A stretch of 64,000 bases of DNA from assembly GCF_036711975.1 (NCBI RefSeq), contig NC_091972.1, forward strand, positions 8,685,001 through 8,749,000, read 5' to 3'. Origin of the DNA: Onthophagus taurus. Taxonomy: Eukaryota; Arthropoda; Insecta; Coleoptera; Scarabaeidae. Shown in pieces: positions 23,230 to 35,700 of the stretch. The notes beneath the pieces were generated by a model. The model was not told where the DNA came from and did not search any database. It saw nothing but the letters and a program-made list of their open reading frames with translations. Position numbers and translations under genes: made by a program. Position 1 is the stretch's first letter; each line of letters begins with the position of its first letter.

Positions 23230-24020
23230 CAGATCCGCCTCGCAAGAACTGATTTCTTAGCCAAATGATTGTGAAAATTATTCTGAAGCTAAGACTTCTT
23301 TAGCGAATGTTATTGCTTTCGCCCATCCTGGTAAAAACGCTCAATTAAAGATAACTTCAGATGCTTATAGTTGTTCTATTGGAGCAGTGTTAGAACAGAC
23401 TGTTAACAATTTTTCTCAACCTCTTACTTATTTTTCAAAAAAACTAAAATCTAGATTGTTCTGGCCAAGAATTCTGATATTTATCACTGGACAAAATCTT
23501 ATGTCAAATGTCAAACTTCTAAAATAAACAAATATCCAAATCACCTGTCTAACAGTTCAACATTTCAAGAGGCCATTTTGAACATATGCATATTGACTTA
23601 ATATTACAGATAGTTGATGGACAGAAACATATCCTCTTTTGAACATTAAATCTACTACTATTGCAAAACCTCTTTTATTATTTTTCACGTTTTGGTATTC
23701 CTCACACTATTACTCCCAATCAAGGTTTACAATTTGAATTAGAACTGTTTTCGCAATTCAATAAATTGTTTGGTTCTATACAAATTAACTCTTCCTTATA
23801 CCACCCGCAATGCAATGGTATTTTGGAAAGGTTCCACTGTTCCACAGAACTTTGAAAACTGCACTTATTGCTACAGGAACCTTAGATCGTTGAAAACATG
23901 ATCTTCCAATCGTTCTACTTGCTCTCAGATCTTGTTTAAAAGACTAGTTTAGGTTGTGCACCTGCAGAGCTAGTTTTTGATCAACCATTAGGACTCCCAG
24001 GTGAATTTTTTAGTAAATCA
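23230..24020 (+). mobile_element. Fossil Ty3/gypsy LTR retrotransposon, pol fragment
   Basis: Scattered plus-strand similarity to the pol polyprotein of Ty3-type elements: an RNase H portion near 23290-23450, then the integrase zinc-binding region and core to about 24000. It is clearly broken, with many interruptions. No LTRs, gag or primer site are seen, so it is an old, partial copy. Confidence 0.75.
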
Positions 24021-24417
24021 CATAGTATTAATAATAATTATAGGTTTTAATCTTTTAAAAAATAGCTTTTCAAATAATTTCGAAATTACTGGCAACAGAA
24101 ATAGGACACTTCCTCAGATGGCTTTCCTGGTTTAGGAATTTCTACCTACAATAATTAATTTAGAATCTGTTTACATGCTAAAGACAACGTTTTGATCAAT
24201 ACATTGCAATCAAATCTATCCCTGAGTTTGATTTATTACAAAACATCTTTAATTTATAATATATAGGCTAGGTAACTATTCTAACCCCAAAGGACTGTTT
24301 ATTATCTATGTCTTAAATTCAAAATAAACAATAAAATTTCTATTTATTTCAATCAAAATTTATACAGGTCCATTTAAAAATTCTTCCACAGTAAGATTTT
24401 CACTAAAACAATAACAT
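24021..24417. other. Spacer left of GGACT
   Basis: AT-rich; GGACT 3'UTR is expected in its right part. Nothing else is seen. Confidence 0.4.
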
Positions 24418-24951
24418 TTAACGAATTTCGTTTTTATAATTATCTCCTGCACTTCTTTGATACCTTTCAACATATTTCAATCCATGTGCTCCTTTGCTAT
24501 CATAGCATTCAAATGTATCTTTCTCAAGTAATTCAGATTTAAATTTTTTAATAAAATATACCCATACTTTATCTTTTTTATTTTCATCGTTATCATAATA
24601 AACATCTTCAAGTTGTCTTTCATACCAATTTGGATGATCTTCTAATATATCCAAATTGGCCAAAACGGTTTCATCAACTTCATAAACTTCACCTTTTACA
24701 TTTTTACCATGTCCTAAATAAATAAAGGTATTTTTATAATTATGAACTGTTTTGTTGGAGTTAGTTTTCCTACCTGGGCTGTATAATAAAAATGGAATGT
24801 TATATTGACTAGCGATAATTAAAGGATATTTAATTAGTGTTGTTGCGTTAAAAAGAAATTTATAATAACCACCATCCTTTGAAAACCAATGATGATTAGG
24901 TTGACCACTTTTTAGGGTTCCATAAACAAACACTTTAAATAATTTACTCAT
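24418..24951 (-). CDS. GGACT: Gamma-glutamylaminecyclotransferase-like protein (GGACT/Tina-1)
   Basis: A single minus-strand exon of 177 residues. The N-terminus FKVFVYGTLKSGQPNHHWF carries the family's substrate-loop YGTL motif. EVYEVDETVLANLDILEDHP contains the glutamate expected as the general acid/base, and the sheet ends with KVWVYF. The family cleaves gamma-glutamyl-epsilon-lysine to 5-oxoproline and lysine, clearing transglutaminase cross-link products; the Drosophila relative is Tina-1. The start MSKLFKVFVYG aligns with the family. An in-frame upstream ATG at 24993 would add 14 residues. Divergent from Rpt2 with 560 bp between starts. Confidence 0.9.
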   Translation of the reverse strand: MSKLFKVFVYGTLKSGQPNHHWFSKDGGYYKFLFNATTLIKYPLIIASQYNIPFLLYSPGRKTNSNKTVHNYKNTFIYLGHGKNVKGEVYEVDETVLANLDILEDHPNWYERQLEDVYYDNDENKKDKVWVYFIKKFKSELLEKDTFECYDSKGAHGLKYVERYQRSAGDNYKNEIR

Positions 24952-25511
24952 TTTGTCTTTATGGAAAATATTGGATAAATAGAATATTAACAAAATAATC
25001 AGCAGAATGGACTAAAACAGTGTTATCTTGCGTCATAACTTATGTTTTTGAGGTTTATGGTTATTGAGGTTAGATTTAAAATTTAATGGAATAATAATCA
25101 TTAAGGCAAAATCAAGGTTACTTATTTATTCATTTATTACAAAATTAATTTAAAATACACTTAATTAACATTTTTAAAGAGATAGAAATAATTTAAAAAT
25201 AAGTTTATCATTAATAACGCCATCTGTTATTAATATTTTGAACATTAGTGATATTTTATAGTAATTTTTTTTAATGAGTAATTAATTAATATCAAAATTA
25301 TTATTTACATTATAAAATAAATTACTAATAATATTAAAATAATTAAAATTAAAAGAATATAGTTATATTAAATTCACCTTCAAAAATAGATATTTTCGCT
25401 ACCAACATAACAACAAAAAATAACTCTAAAATCCATTTCATTTTTCGTGGATGACTCGATAAATTTGTTTTTCGTCTAAGGTTGTCAAATAAACTTGTTA
25501 AACGTTGTACG
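24952..25511. promoter_or_regulatory. Shared upstream region of GGACT and Rpt2
   Basis: 560 bp between divergent start codons. Very AT-rich in the middle. No defined motif was recognised. Confidence 0.35.
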
Positions 25512-26987
<1,476 letters not shown>

Positions 26988-27633
26988 AATAATATGTGTG
27001 GCTCTTTTTCTTTTTAATTAAACAATTTGATTAATAATAAAATATGTAATTCTAACATATATATACTTTTATTTTAAATCTGATTTAGAACAGCTACATT
27101 TATCCAAGGTGGTAGCTTAAGAGAGCTCAAAATAGTTGTAATGTTGATTATCGTAACCCACGTGACCTGTGTAATATTGGTTGCATATCTCAATATGTAT
27201 GTTGACAGCTGATTGTACGTTATTGATGTGATTGTCGTACGCTTTGTGAGTTTCCGTATTTTCTTTATATTTTTTCGAAACAGTTCTTTTTAGAACTATC
27301 GTTGTTTCTAGCGGTAAATCAATAAACAAATCAAACTAACCACTACTTTCAACATTAATTTCAATCGATGGGTACACTAAAAATTATTTTAAATAAAAGA
27401 ACAGAAAGTTAGACCTTTTTATATATTTAAAATTTTTTTTTTATTAATATATATTTTAAACTAAAAATGTTTAACCAATCTGTGATATTGGTTGCATACT
27501 TTCGATGATGACGTTGGGTACGATAATTAACACACTGTAGTTTAAAAAACTAGAAAGTGGTTATGCGAACTAACTTAAAAATAAATAACACAGCAGAAGA
27601 GTAGACGTTTAGTTGGATTTAAAAAGAAATTTA
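26988..27633. other. Spacer between Rpt2 and YAE1 (convergent 3' ends)
   Basis: AT-rich with 3'UTRs at both ends. A short direct repeat containing ATATTGGTTGCATA occurs at about 27173 and 27485. No gene is seen. Confidence 0.45.
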
Positions 27634-28124
27634 TTAATAGTCAACATTTAAGTTATATTTCTTTTGTAAACACTTAATAAATTCATCAGATTCGCGATTT
27701 TGATTACTTGTTATTTCTTCTATACATCCTTCTAACAATGATTTGTCCTTACACATAACGCATAACCCTTTCCGGGTATTTTTCAATGATTCCTCTTCGA
27801 CAGCTTCTTTTTTCATTAAGATTCTTGCTCTAAAATTGAAAAATTCAGTTGTATTTCATTGGAATAAAGGAATTACTCTCACGTACTTTAAACCTCCTTT
27901 AAATCGCCCCATTAAAAATCCATTCTTAAATCCATCCTTATAACCTGCATCAAAATATTCCTGAAAGTTTTTATCTCTCCCTGCAGAAAGACCCTCTCTA
28001 AACCCAGCCTTTATTAAGAAAAAAAAGCAATAAATTAAAGCTTTAAACAATTTTAATTTTAAAAAACCTTTTTATTATCTTGAACAATTTTATTCCAATC
28101 TAAATTAATATCAGTTTCGGTCAT
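27634..28124 (-). CDS. YAE1: YAE1-domain protein (Fe-S adaptor for ABCE1)
   Basis: Three exons: 28068-28124, 27887-28008 and 27634-27829, giving 124 residues. The core is the repeated Gly-x3 pattern of the Yae1/Lto1 family: GFREGLSAGRD, then FDAGYKDGFKNGFLMGRFKG, predicted as two helices. In yeast and human, YAE1 with LTO1 links the cytosolic Fe-S targeting complex to the ribosome recycling factor ABCE1/Rli1. The C-terminal half (two CxxC-like spacings, e.g. LCVMCKDK) is lineage-variable. Assignment to YAE1 rather than LTO1 rests on the GFREGLSAGRD block. The gene starts 90 bp from POLR3F on the other strand. Confidence 0.82.
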
Positions 28125-28214
28125 ATTGACAGTTGAGGTTATGTTGACATTGTTTGACATAACCTATAAGTTATTTCCAATCAACACATTAATAAAAGTT
28201 AAAATAAAAAAACC
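28125..28214. promoter_or_regulatory. 90-bp bidirectional promoter between YAE1 and POLR3F
   Basis: Only 90 bases separate the two start codons, so core promoters and 5'UTRs of both genes must share or overlap this stretch. No TATA box is seen. Confidence 0.6.
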
Positions 28215-29182
28215 ATGGAAGTTGGGGAATCCTCAACGAATCAATCCCTTGAAACTAAAATAACCGATTTAGCTAAATCAAAACCTGATGGAATAACAAA
28301 CAGTGATATTGGAAAGCATATTCCAGACGTTGAGGCTCAGATTTGGGCGAAAGCGGTGAATAAATTACTTAAGAATGGGACGTTGGAGTTGTTTCAAGAT
28401 AAAAACCAACTGTTTTATAAATACAAAGATCCCTCAAAGAAAACTGTTAATAAAGGAGCTGATAATGAGGAAAAAGTAGTTTATAAAATCATCGAAGAAG
28501 CGGGATGTATTGGGATTTGGATTCGAGATATTCGATTCAAATCCAATTTAAATATGACGCAATTAAATAAAGTTTTAAAAAGTTTGGAAACAAAAAAGAT
28601 TATTAAAGCTGTTAAATCAGTTAGCGTAAGTTATTTTTTCTGATAAGATGTTAATTTTAAGTCAAATTTGATGAAATTGATTTTTTTTAGGCTGGAAAGA
28701 AAAAAGTATACATGTTATATGATCTTGAACCTGATAACTCAGTAACAGGAGGTGCTTGGTATCAAGATCAAGATTTTGAATCAGAATTCGTCGACGTTCT
28801 CAACCAACAGTGTCATAGATTTTTATCTGAACGACTTGAAGAAGCTTTAAAACAAGGCGGAGGTCCTTTACTAGTTCGAAATAGAAGTTACGTGTCCATG
28901 AATGATGTTCACAAATTTATTTCTGAACTTGGTATAAGCAAAGTGCAGCTTACCGTTGAAGATTTAGAAAGCATTTTATACACCTTAGTTTTGGATAATA
29001 AAGCTGAACGAATTTTGAATCCAAAAGGATTATATTTGTATCGCGCTGTTAATAGTTTTCTTAAAATGCCAGGAATTGTTAAAGCTTCCTGTGGGATTTG
29101 TCCTATTATTGATCGGTGTGCAGAAACTGGTTTGATTAATCCAAAAGCTTGTACTTATTTAAATGATTGGTTAAATGAATAA
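28215..29182 (+). CDS. POLR3F: RNA polymerase III subunit RPC6 (POLR3F)
   Basis: Two exons, 28215-28625 and 28691-29182, giving 300 residues (human 316). Tandem winged-helix domains occupy the N-terminal half (IGKHIPDVEAQIWAKAVNKL; GIWIRDIRFKSNLNMTQLN). YMLYDLEPDNSVTGGAWYQD is the conserved linker. The C-terminus CGICPIIDRC with a later KACTYL supplies the four cysteines of the Fe-S cluster known in RPC6. The subunit belongs to the RPC3-RPC6-RPC7 trimer that recruits TFIIIB (Brf1) and supports open complex formation at tRNA and 5S genes in the nucleus. The divergent partner, YAE1, serves Fe-S delivery, and this protein binds an Fe-S cluster; a functional link is only suggestive. Confidence 0.96.
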
Positions 29183-29409
29183 AAATAAAAGAATATGTTT
29201 CAAAAGGTGTTTTAATTTTTTTAACATTAATATATTTTGAACATTTTAAAAAGAGTTAAGACACAAATGGTTTTTCACTTCTAATTATGAAAAAGTCACG
29301 TGTTATTTACATAGCAAAAGTTACAATATTAAATATTTTAACTTTTTTTTTTAAATATCAGAAAATAAATAAAAATTTGTCGTTTAACTAGAAATATGAG
29401 GATAACATG
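29183..29409. other. POLR3F 3' flank
   Basis: AT-rich with an AATAAA signal right after the stop. Nothing else is seen. Confidence 0.4.
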
Positions 29410-29411
29410 TA

Positions 29412-31096
29412 GGGTAAATCATACAGTTATTGGACAGCCCAGATTTATTTTTCAAAAACAAGAACTTTGCCTAGATTTATGTATCACGGTCGATTGTTGG
29501 TGACGTAAAGTTGACGTGTTAAGTTAAGCTGAACATCGTCGGTGCTAGTGCAAGTCATTTTGCTAAAGGTTTTGATAAAGTTTGTGTTTTTTTTTGTGAG
29601 GTTGATTGTGAAACATTAAGTTATAAAATTATGATTATTATTCAACTTTAAAATGTAGTTTATGGTTTATAGAATGGTACAACATAATTAGTTTTGCGTT
29701 TCTAATCTAAAAGGGTAAAGTGTTCCAATGTCCAATACCTACATTTAACATTCCTACTTTTGCTTATGCCTTATTATTCCTTAAAGGTTACCAAAAATTG
29801 TCAAAAGGCGATCATATGATCCCAGACACAAGTTGATGGCGATTCAAGAAATGTAGAAAGGTAAATCTTCTTTAAGAGATTTTATATAATGTGCCCAAAT
29901 CAATACTTGATTTTAAAATCAAACATCCAGGGCATAAAGAGAGTTTTGGGCCTTGCACCGTTTTAACGAGGAAACTTGTTTAGTATATTGAATAAAGGGG
30001 ATGACTAATAGAGGTTTCCTAGGAATAAAGAGAATATATGTATTAATGAGCGTTCAGAACTTTCTGGAAGAAAACCCAAGGAGAAATTCCTTTGCAAATA
30101 ACAAACCAGGAATTGGTTGATTCAAAGTATATTTAAAACGTCATCCTGATATTACTATTAGGACCTATAACAAACTGCAAATAGAACTTGTAGCTCTGTA
30201 TCCAAATGCAACTAGAATAATCCAACCAATAGATGTGGCAGTATTTAGGCCTCTTAAAGTTGCATGGAGGAAATAAGTCCAAAAGTGGTATGACATACAA
30301 TTACATTTGCACCAATTTTGGAAGCTGCAATTGGGGTTATACATCCGCAAACATTCATAAATGGATTTAAAGCATGCGGTTTATATGCTTTTGACTCCAA
30401 TGCACTGGATTATACAAAATGTTCAGGCACAGTTTTTCATTTGTAAAAATTTTGGCGATTTTTTCAGAAGGATGCAAATATTACGCATGATCAGGATATG
30501 ATATAGGTATAGCGTTGATGGCGACTGGAATAAAGAAGATATGATCCCTGAACAAGCAAATGATAATATTTGAATTGAATGAAATTCTGATCACTATCAA
30601 GGTCCAAAGGAGCATATAATTGCAAATGTTACTCAAATGTAAACGATCAACATTCGTTTAGCGATGAGGACACCGCAACGAGTTTAGTCAAATCAATTAA
30701 CCGACCCGATGTGAAACAACAGGAAGGCGACAAAATACAACTTGGAGGATTGGATGAAGATGAAAAAAGAAAATATATCCTAAATAAGCGCGTTGTGTGT
30801 ATAATCAAGTTTCAGCAGTAATGTATTACAATGAACATATGTCCAATAACTGTAACATTACCGTCCAATGACTATTATAAGTGTCCAATGACTGTACTTT
30901 TTTGCAATAAATAAAAATTATAATAATTATAAAATTTTAATATTAATATATATATTAATATTAAAAATGTTATTGGTGCTTTCAGTATTATCTAAGAAAT
31001 CAGATAAGTAACTATTCATGCAAAATGATCACTATTTTTTAAGAAAGAATCATTTAAGAAAATCCTTTAACTGTCCAATAACTGTATGGTTTACCC
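29412..31096 (+). mobile_element. pogo-like DNA transposon, both ends present, transposase decayed
   Basis: Terminal inverted repeats of 26 bases (GGGTAAATCATACAGTTATT and its complement at the right end, one mismatch). TA flanks both (29410-29411, 31097-31098). Copies of GTCCAATGACTGTA-like units near the right end look like subterminal binding repeats. Plus-strand transposase remnants include an N-terminal HTH piece near 29800-29880. A DDE-side piece (VALYPNATRIIQPIDVAVFR, then PLKVAWRK) lies at about 30190-30275, as in pogo/Jerky-type transposases. Frameshifts and stops show it cannot be active. Length 1.7 kb is near the family norm, so little has been deleted. Confidence 0.85.
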
Positions 31097-31232
31097 TACT
31101 TACATTAAAATTACTTGAATGATGGTCTATCTTACAAAATAATACATTTTATAATCAATCTTCTATATTACGTATTAACATAAATGTTTAATCAGAAATT
31201 AACATAATTATTTAACTAAAATCAACCGCATC

Positions 31233-32471
31233 CTATCTAGTAATAGCTATTCTTATAGTAGCACATTTTACAGAGCAATAATAACAATCTATAGGGATAA
31301 CATTACGTTCGCCTGATGATATAATATGACTACTAGCAATTTTATGTAAATGAATAATACCATTACTGCGCATATAATTTTCTAAACAAGGTTTTCCACA
31401 AGGACAATATTTAGCTGATGATAAATAACGAATTAGTGTACCAACTAAAGTTTCTGGAGTATAATATAATCTTAAAGATAAAACTCTTTTTGCTGCATAC
31501 TCTTTTAAACTACAAACAGGTGACAAGGGTTTAGGTATATTAATTATACGATTATCTGATTGAAAATCATTATCACTTAAATCAATAAAATTTAAACGCC
31601 AGCGCCTCACACAACCAGGTAAAACACTTAATTTATTTTTTGAAGCCATAAAACATTTTAGGTTTAAATTCCCGATACCAGATGGGAGAAATTTTAAATT
31701 ATTTTTACTTACATCTAAACTTTGTAATTTATACAATTTAATAATATTATCTGATAAAAAATTTAAATTATTATTACTTAAAATTAGTGATTGCAGAGTA
31801 TTCGATAAACAACCACCAAGCCAATTCCAATCTTTAGGACCACGATTTCCAAAATTGTTATTAGATAAATTTATTTGAACTACATTAGGTAAAGTGTTAA
31901 ATTCTGGAGGAATGTATTCTATATTATTATAACTTAAATCTAAAACTTTCAACATATTTAACTTCAAAATACCTAAATCAAACCCACACCTATTAATGTT
32001 TCTTATTTCCAAACACTCCAAAGTACGTGGAAAACCACGAATGGGGTATTGCCCTCGACTTGTAATAACCATCTGCTTCATCGGAATATTCTTCTTCCCA
32101 ATTGGAACAACACTAACAGTTTCAAACGACATTTTATCAATATGTTTATTTTCAATCGCACATCTTAAAGTATGCAAAAAGCTTTTTAATTGGACACTAT
32201 TCGCTTGTATTTGAAGATCATGACCTGGACTTTTAAATTGTATCGTTACTTTTCCTTCCGATACAAATTTAGTGAGCACCGCTTGTATATTGCCGTTAAC
32301 ATCATATTTCGTTCCGTTTTTATCTTGAGATGTAAAGAGAATAATACAAAATTTGGTTCCTTTCGGTACTTTGCAAATAGCAAGGGTTGATTTTACATGT
32401 TTCGATCTCGATTTTATCGCCAATTCGGGCAGCGCCCTATTCACCACACGGACTTCACAAGCTATTTTCAT
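31233..32471 (-). CDS. LRR1: Leucine-rich repeat protein 1 (LRR1/PPIL5), CUL2 substrate receptor
   Basis: Single-exon gene of 412 residues (human 414). An N-terminal PH-like domain opens with MKIACEVRVVNRALPEL, matching the family's start. GTKYDVNGNIQAVLTKFVSE and KMVITS-like KQMVITSRGQYPI follow. LRRs run about residues 170-300 (LKVLDLSYNNIEYIPPEF; LQSLDVSKNNLKFLPSGI). A Cys/His-rich C-terminal module (CPCGKPCL then CYYCSVKC) closes the protein. In animals CRL2-LRR1 ubiquitinates MCM7 to unload the CMG helicase at replication termination. An upstream in-frame ATG at 32495 would add 8 residues; 32471 is chosen because it aligns with other LRR1 proteins. It is divergent from NUP133 with 257 bp between starts. 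Confidence 0.93.
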   Translation of the reverse strand: MKIACEVRVVNRALPELAIKSRSKHVKSTLAICKVPKGTKFCIILFTSQDKNGTKYDVNGNIQAVLTKFVSEGKVTIQFKSPGHDLQIQANSVQLKSFLHTLRCAIENKHIDKMSFETVSVVPIGKKNIPMKQMVITSRGQYPIRGFPRTLECLEIRNINRCGFDLGILKLNMLKVLDLSYNNIEYIPPEFNTLPNVVQINLSNNNFGNRGPKDWNWLGGCLSNTLQSLILSNNNLNFLSDNIIKLYKLQSLDVSKNNLKFLPSGIGNLNLKCFMASKNKLSVLPGCVRRWRLNFIDLSDNDFQSDNRIINIPKPLSPVCSLKEYAAKRVLSLRLYYTPETLVGTLIRYLSSAKYCPCGKPCLENYMRSNGIIHLHKIASSHIISSGERNVIPIDCYYCSVKCATIRIAITR

Positions 32472-32728
32472 AGCGACAACACGTAAAATTGGCAACGAAA
32501 TAAAAAAAATTTCTTGTGTGTTGTGTTATTTTCAATAATATTATGACCGGGAAAAAAATTGGATAAAGAGACATCTAGAGTTGACATTAACAGTTAAATT
32601 TTAAATGTAGTCTTAACGGTGTCAATAAAAAAACATAACCTCAAAATATTTTAATCTAACGTGTTTTCTGTTTTAATATTTTTAAATAATAATATTGTGC
32701 GAATTCATGTGAAAACATCAAATAAACC
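32472..32728. promoter_or_regulatory. Shared upstream region of LRR1 and NUP133
   Basis: 257 bp between divergent start codons; likely a bidirectional promoter. No TATA box is seen. Confidence 0.45.
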
Positions 32729-35700
32729 ATGGAGAGAAGTTTTGCGGCGTCGTTTTTAAGTTCTAGAAGTCCATTTTCACCGAAAACACGTCCGATTGAT
32801 TCAAGAAGATCTGGGTTTAGGAAATCATCGTAAGATTACTTTAAAAATATATCTATAGCAGAGGGATAAACAGTTGTATCTTTAATTTTACCCAATATTG
32901 AGTAAATCACCAATATTGGTATTTTGACAAAAAATCGTAACTCTATGTTTCTTGATTACTTGTTATTGTATTTATGAAAAGCTGTTGTAATTATTTATGC
33001 TCAAAGAGCTTGTTAAAGCTTGTACAAGAGGAAGAACCTTTTATGTTATTTTTTATTTTATTACATGTGTTTATATTCATATTTATTATTTCATACATTC
33101 ATATTTTTGTCCACCACTACCTTATAATACAGGGCCATACAGGGCATATGATACAGGATGATTAATATAAGAACTGACACAGAGCAGAGACATGTAGAGG
33201 ACAATAAATTGAGATGATTTAACGCAACTTATCTCTATACTAAGTTGTACCCCTGAGGAGTTATAGGCCTTCAAAGTCGGGTTTTAAATTTTTAAAACAT
33301 TGAATATCTTTGTAATACATTAAGCTAGAAAAATCAAATTTGGTATACATTATGAGTGTACCGAGGGTATTAATTGGTAGCAAGTTGAAACCAATTGAGG
33401 CATTTGATGGACCCCTAAATTTTGACAGATTTTTTTAACCTTTTTGGTGAATTTATTACATTATTACCTCATTTCATGTGGAATTTAATTCTAAACCCTT
33501 TTTTACTCTTTTTATTTTTTAAAAAACATTGTCGTTTTCATAAAAAAACTCAAATAACTAAAGACACGTATTTCGTTAATGCTACTTAAAATCATCGAAA
33601 ATTCAGTAGTCGGCTGTGAAATTGTACGTCAAACTTGACAAATAGGTTATAAAATCTTGTCGTCAAATAACTTTATAACCTATTTGTCAAGTTTGACGTA
33701 CAATTTCATAGCCGACTATTGAATTTTTGCGTATTTTAAGTAACATTAAGAAATACGTGTCTTTAGTTATTTAAGTTTTTTGTGAAAACGACAAAGTTTT
33801 TTAAAAAATAATAAGAGTAAGAAAAGTTTTAGAATTAAATTCCACATGAAATCAGGTAATAATGTTTATTAAATCCGCTAAAAGATTAAAAAAATCTGTC
33901 AAAATTTGGGGTACCATCACCCTTAATCAACCCTTTGAAACCCCTCAATTGAGCTCAATTTGCTACCAATTAATACTCTTGGTACACTCATAACGTATAC
34001 CAAATTTAGTTTTTCTAGCTTAATGTGTTACGAAAATATTGAACTTTCAAAATTTCAAAAAACGTCAATTTAATTTAATTTTTTAGGACTTTCTAAAGGT
34101 TTGACATTAAAAAAACATAAAAAAAATCCTTTTTTCGTATGATTTAAGCATAAATTAATTAATTTTCGTAAAAAAACCGTGACGTTTCATAAAATTGACA
34201 TTTAATTTTGACAAATTGTTGTGAAGTTGGATACAGTTGGTAACATGGAATTTGTGTCACATTGACGTTTAAACTTTATTCAAAAATTTATTTAAAAATA
34301 GTATATTTATATGAGCATTGATGAGCATATAATGAGGGTTATTATTCACGAAGGTTAAGTTTATGTCACGAGCGTAGCGAGTAAAAATAAATAAATAAAA
34401 ATTGTGCTTTTATTGTCCCAGTACAGGGTGTCCAAATTTCGATGGGTTTGCAGGGTATCTCAGTTATTATGAAAGATACAAAGTTGCGGCTTTCGCGAAC
34501 CTGAGCTACTTTTTTGTGAAACTTACAGTGGCGCAAACCAAATTTTCATAACCCTCTTCGTTTTTGATATACAGGGAGTGTTTGAAATTTACGATTTTCA
34601 GACACCTCCTGTATCTCGGCTATCCGGAAACTCAGTAAAAAACTAAAAACGGATTCTAATAGATTTTTTCACGTGGAATCCAATGGTGCACGTAGAATTT
34701 TTCTAGTCATCACGGTTTTTGAGTTATAAACACAACCCAAATACTGAATACTCAACTTCTAAAATACTTAACTCTTTATAACTCACAAACCGTGATGACT
34801 AGAAAAATTCTACGTGCACCATTGGATTCTACGTGAAAAAATCTATTAGAACCCGTGTTTACGTTTTCGGATAGCCGAGATATAGGAGGTGTCTGAAAAT
34901 CGTAAATTTTGAAACACTCCCTGTATATCAAAAACGAAGAGGGCTATGAAAATTTGGTTTGCGCCATTGTAAGTTTCACAAAAAAGTAGCTCAGGTTCGC
35001 GAAAGCCGCAACTTTCTATCTTTCATAATAACTGAGATACCCTGCAAACCCATCGAAATTTGGACACCTGTACAAAATTATATTTGTTTTTATATCAAAA
35101 TCCTCTAATATTCCTTTTAAATTAATTATTTCTTGTGCTGTTACAGCAGCAGCCATGAATTCGGATTCTGCAGTTGATAAAGCTACACATTTCTGTTTTC
35201 TTGAAAACCAATGCACTAAATTATTTCCATAAAATAATAGTTCGCCACTGATACTTTTTCTATCAGATTCCATGCATTTAGAGATTCCCTCAGCTAGACA
35301 TGCTGTATATATAAACCTCACTTTCCAGTATTCCGGTTCAGAAAAGCTGTGGGTATATCCAATTATCTAATATTCCGTCCTTTTCTTATTGCATGACCTA
35401 ACATTACTCTTATTGTACTTGTTCTTGCCACAGGGGCATATATAGATTTATAAATATCGTCTTCTTTTAGTAGAAGTTCTCTAGCCACTAATCTTGCTTT
35501 ATTTGTGCCATCTTGTTTTGTCTTGAATATTATAATTACAACTTCTTTTACTGCAAGACGATTTATCAAATTCTATACAATAAACGTTGTTTTGCTCATT
35601 TCTAAAAAGTTTGTATTATGGAGATACGATTGTTTATCTCGCCCCTTTAGATATTAAAATAAATAATTGTAACTATCTGTTGATTTAGGCGTCTCAGTGT

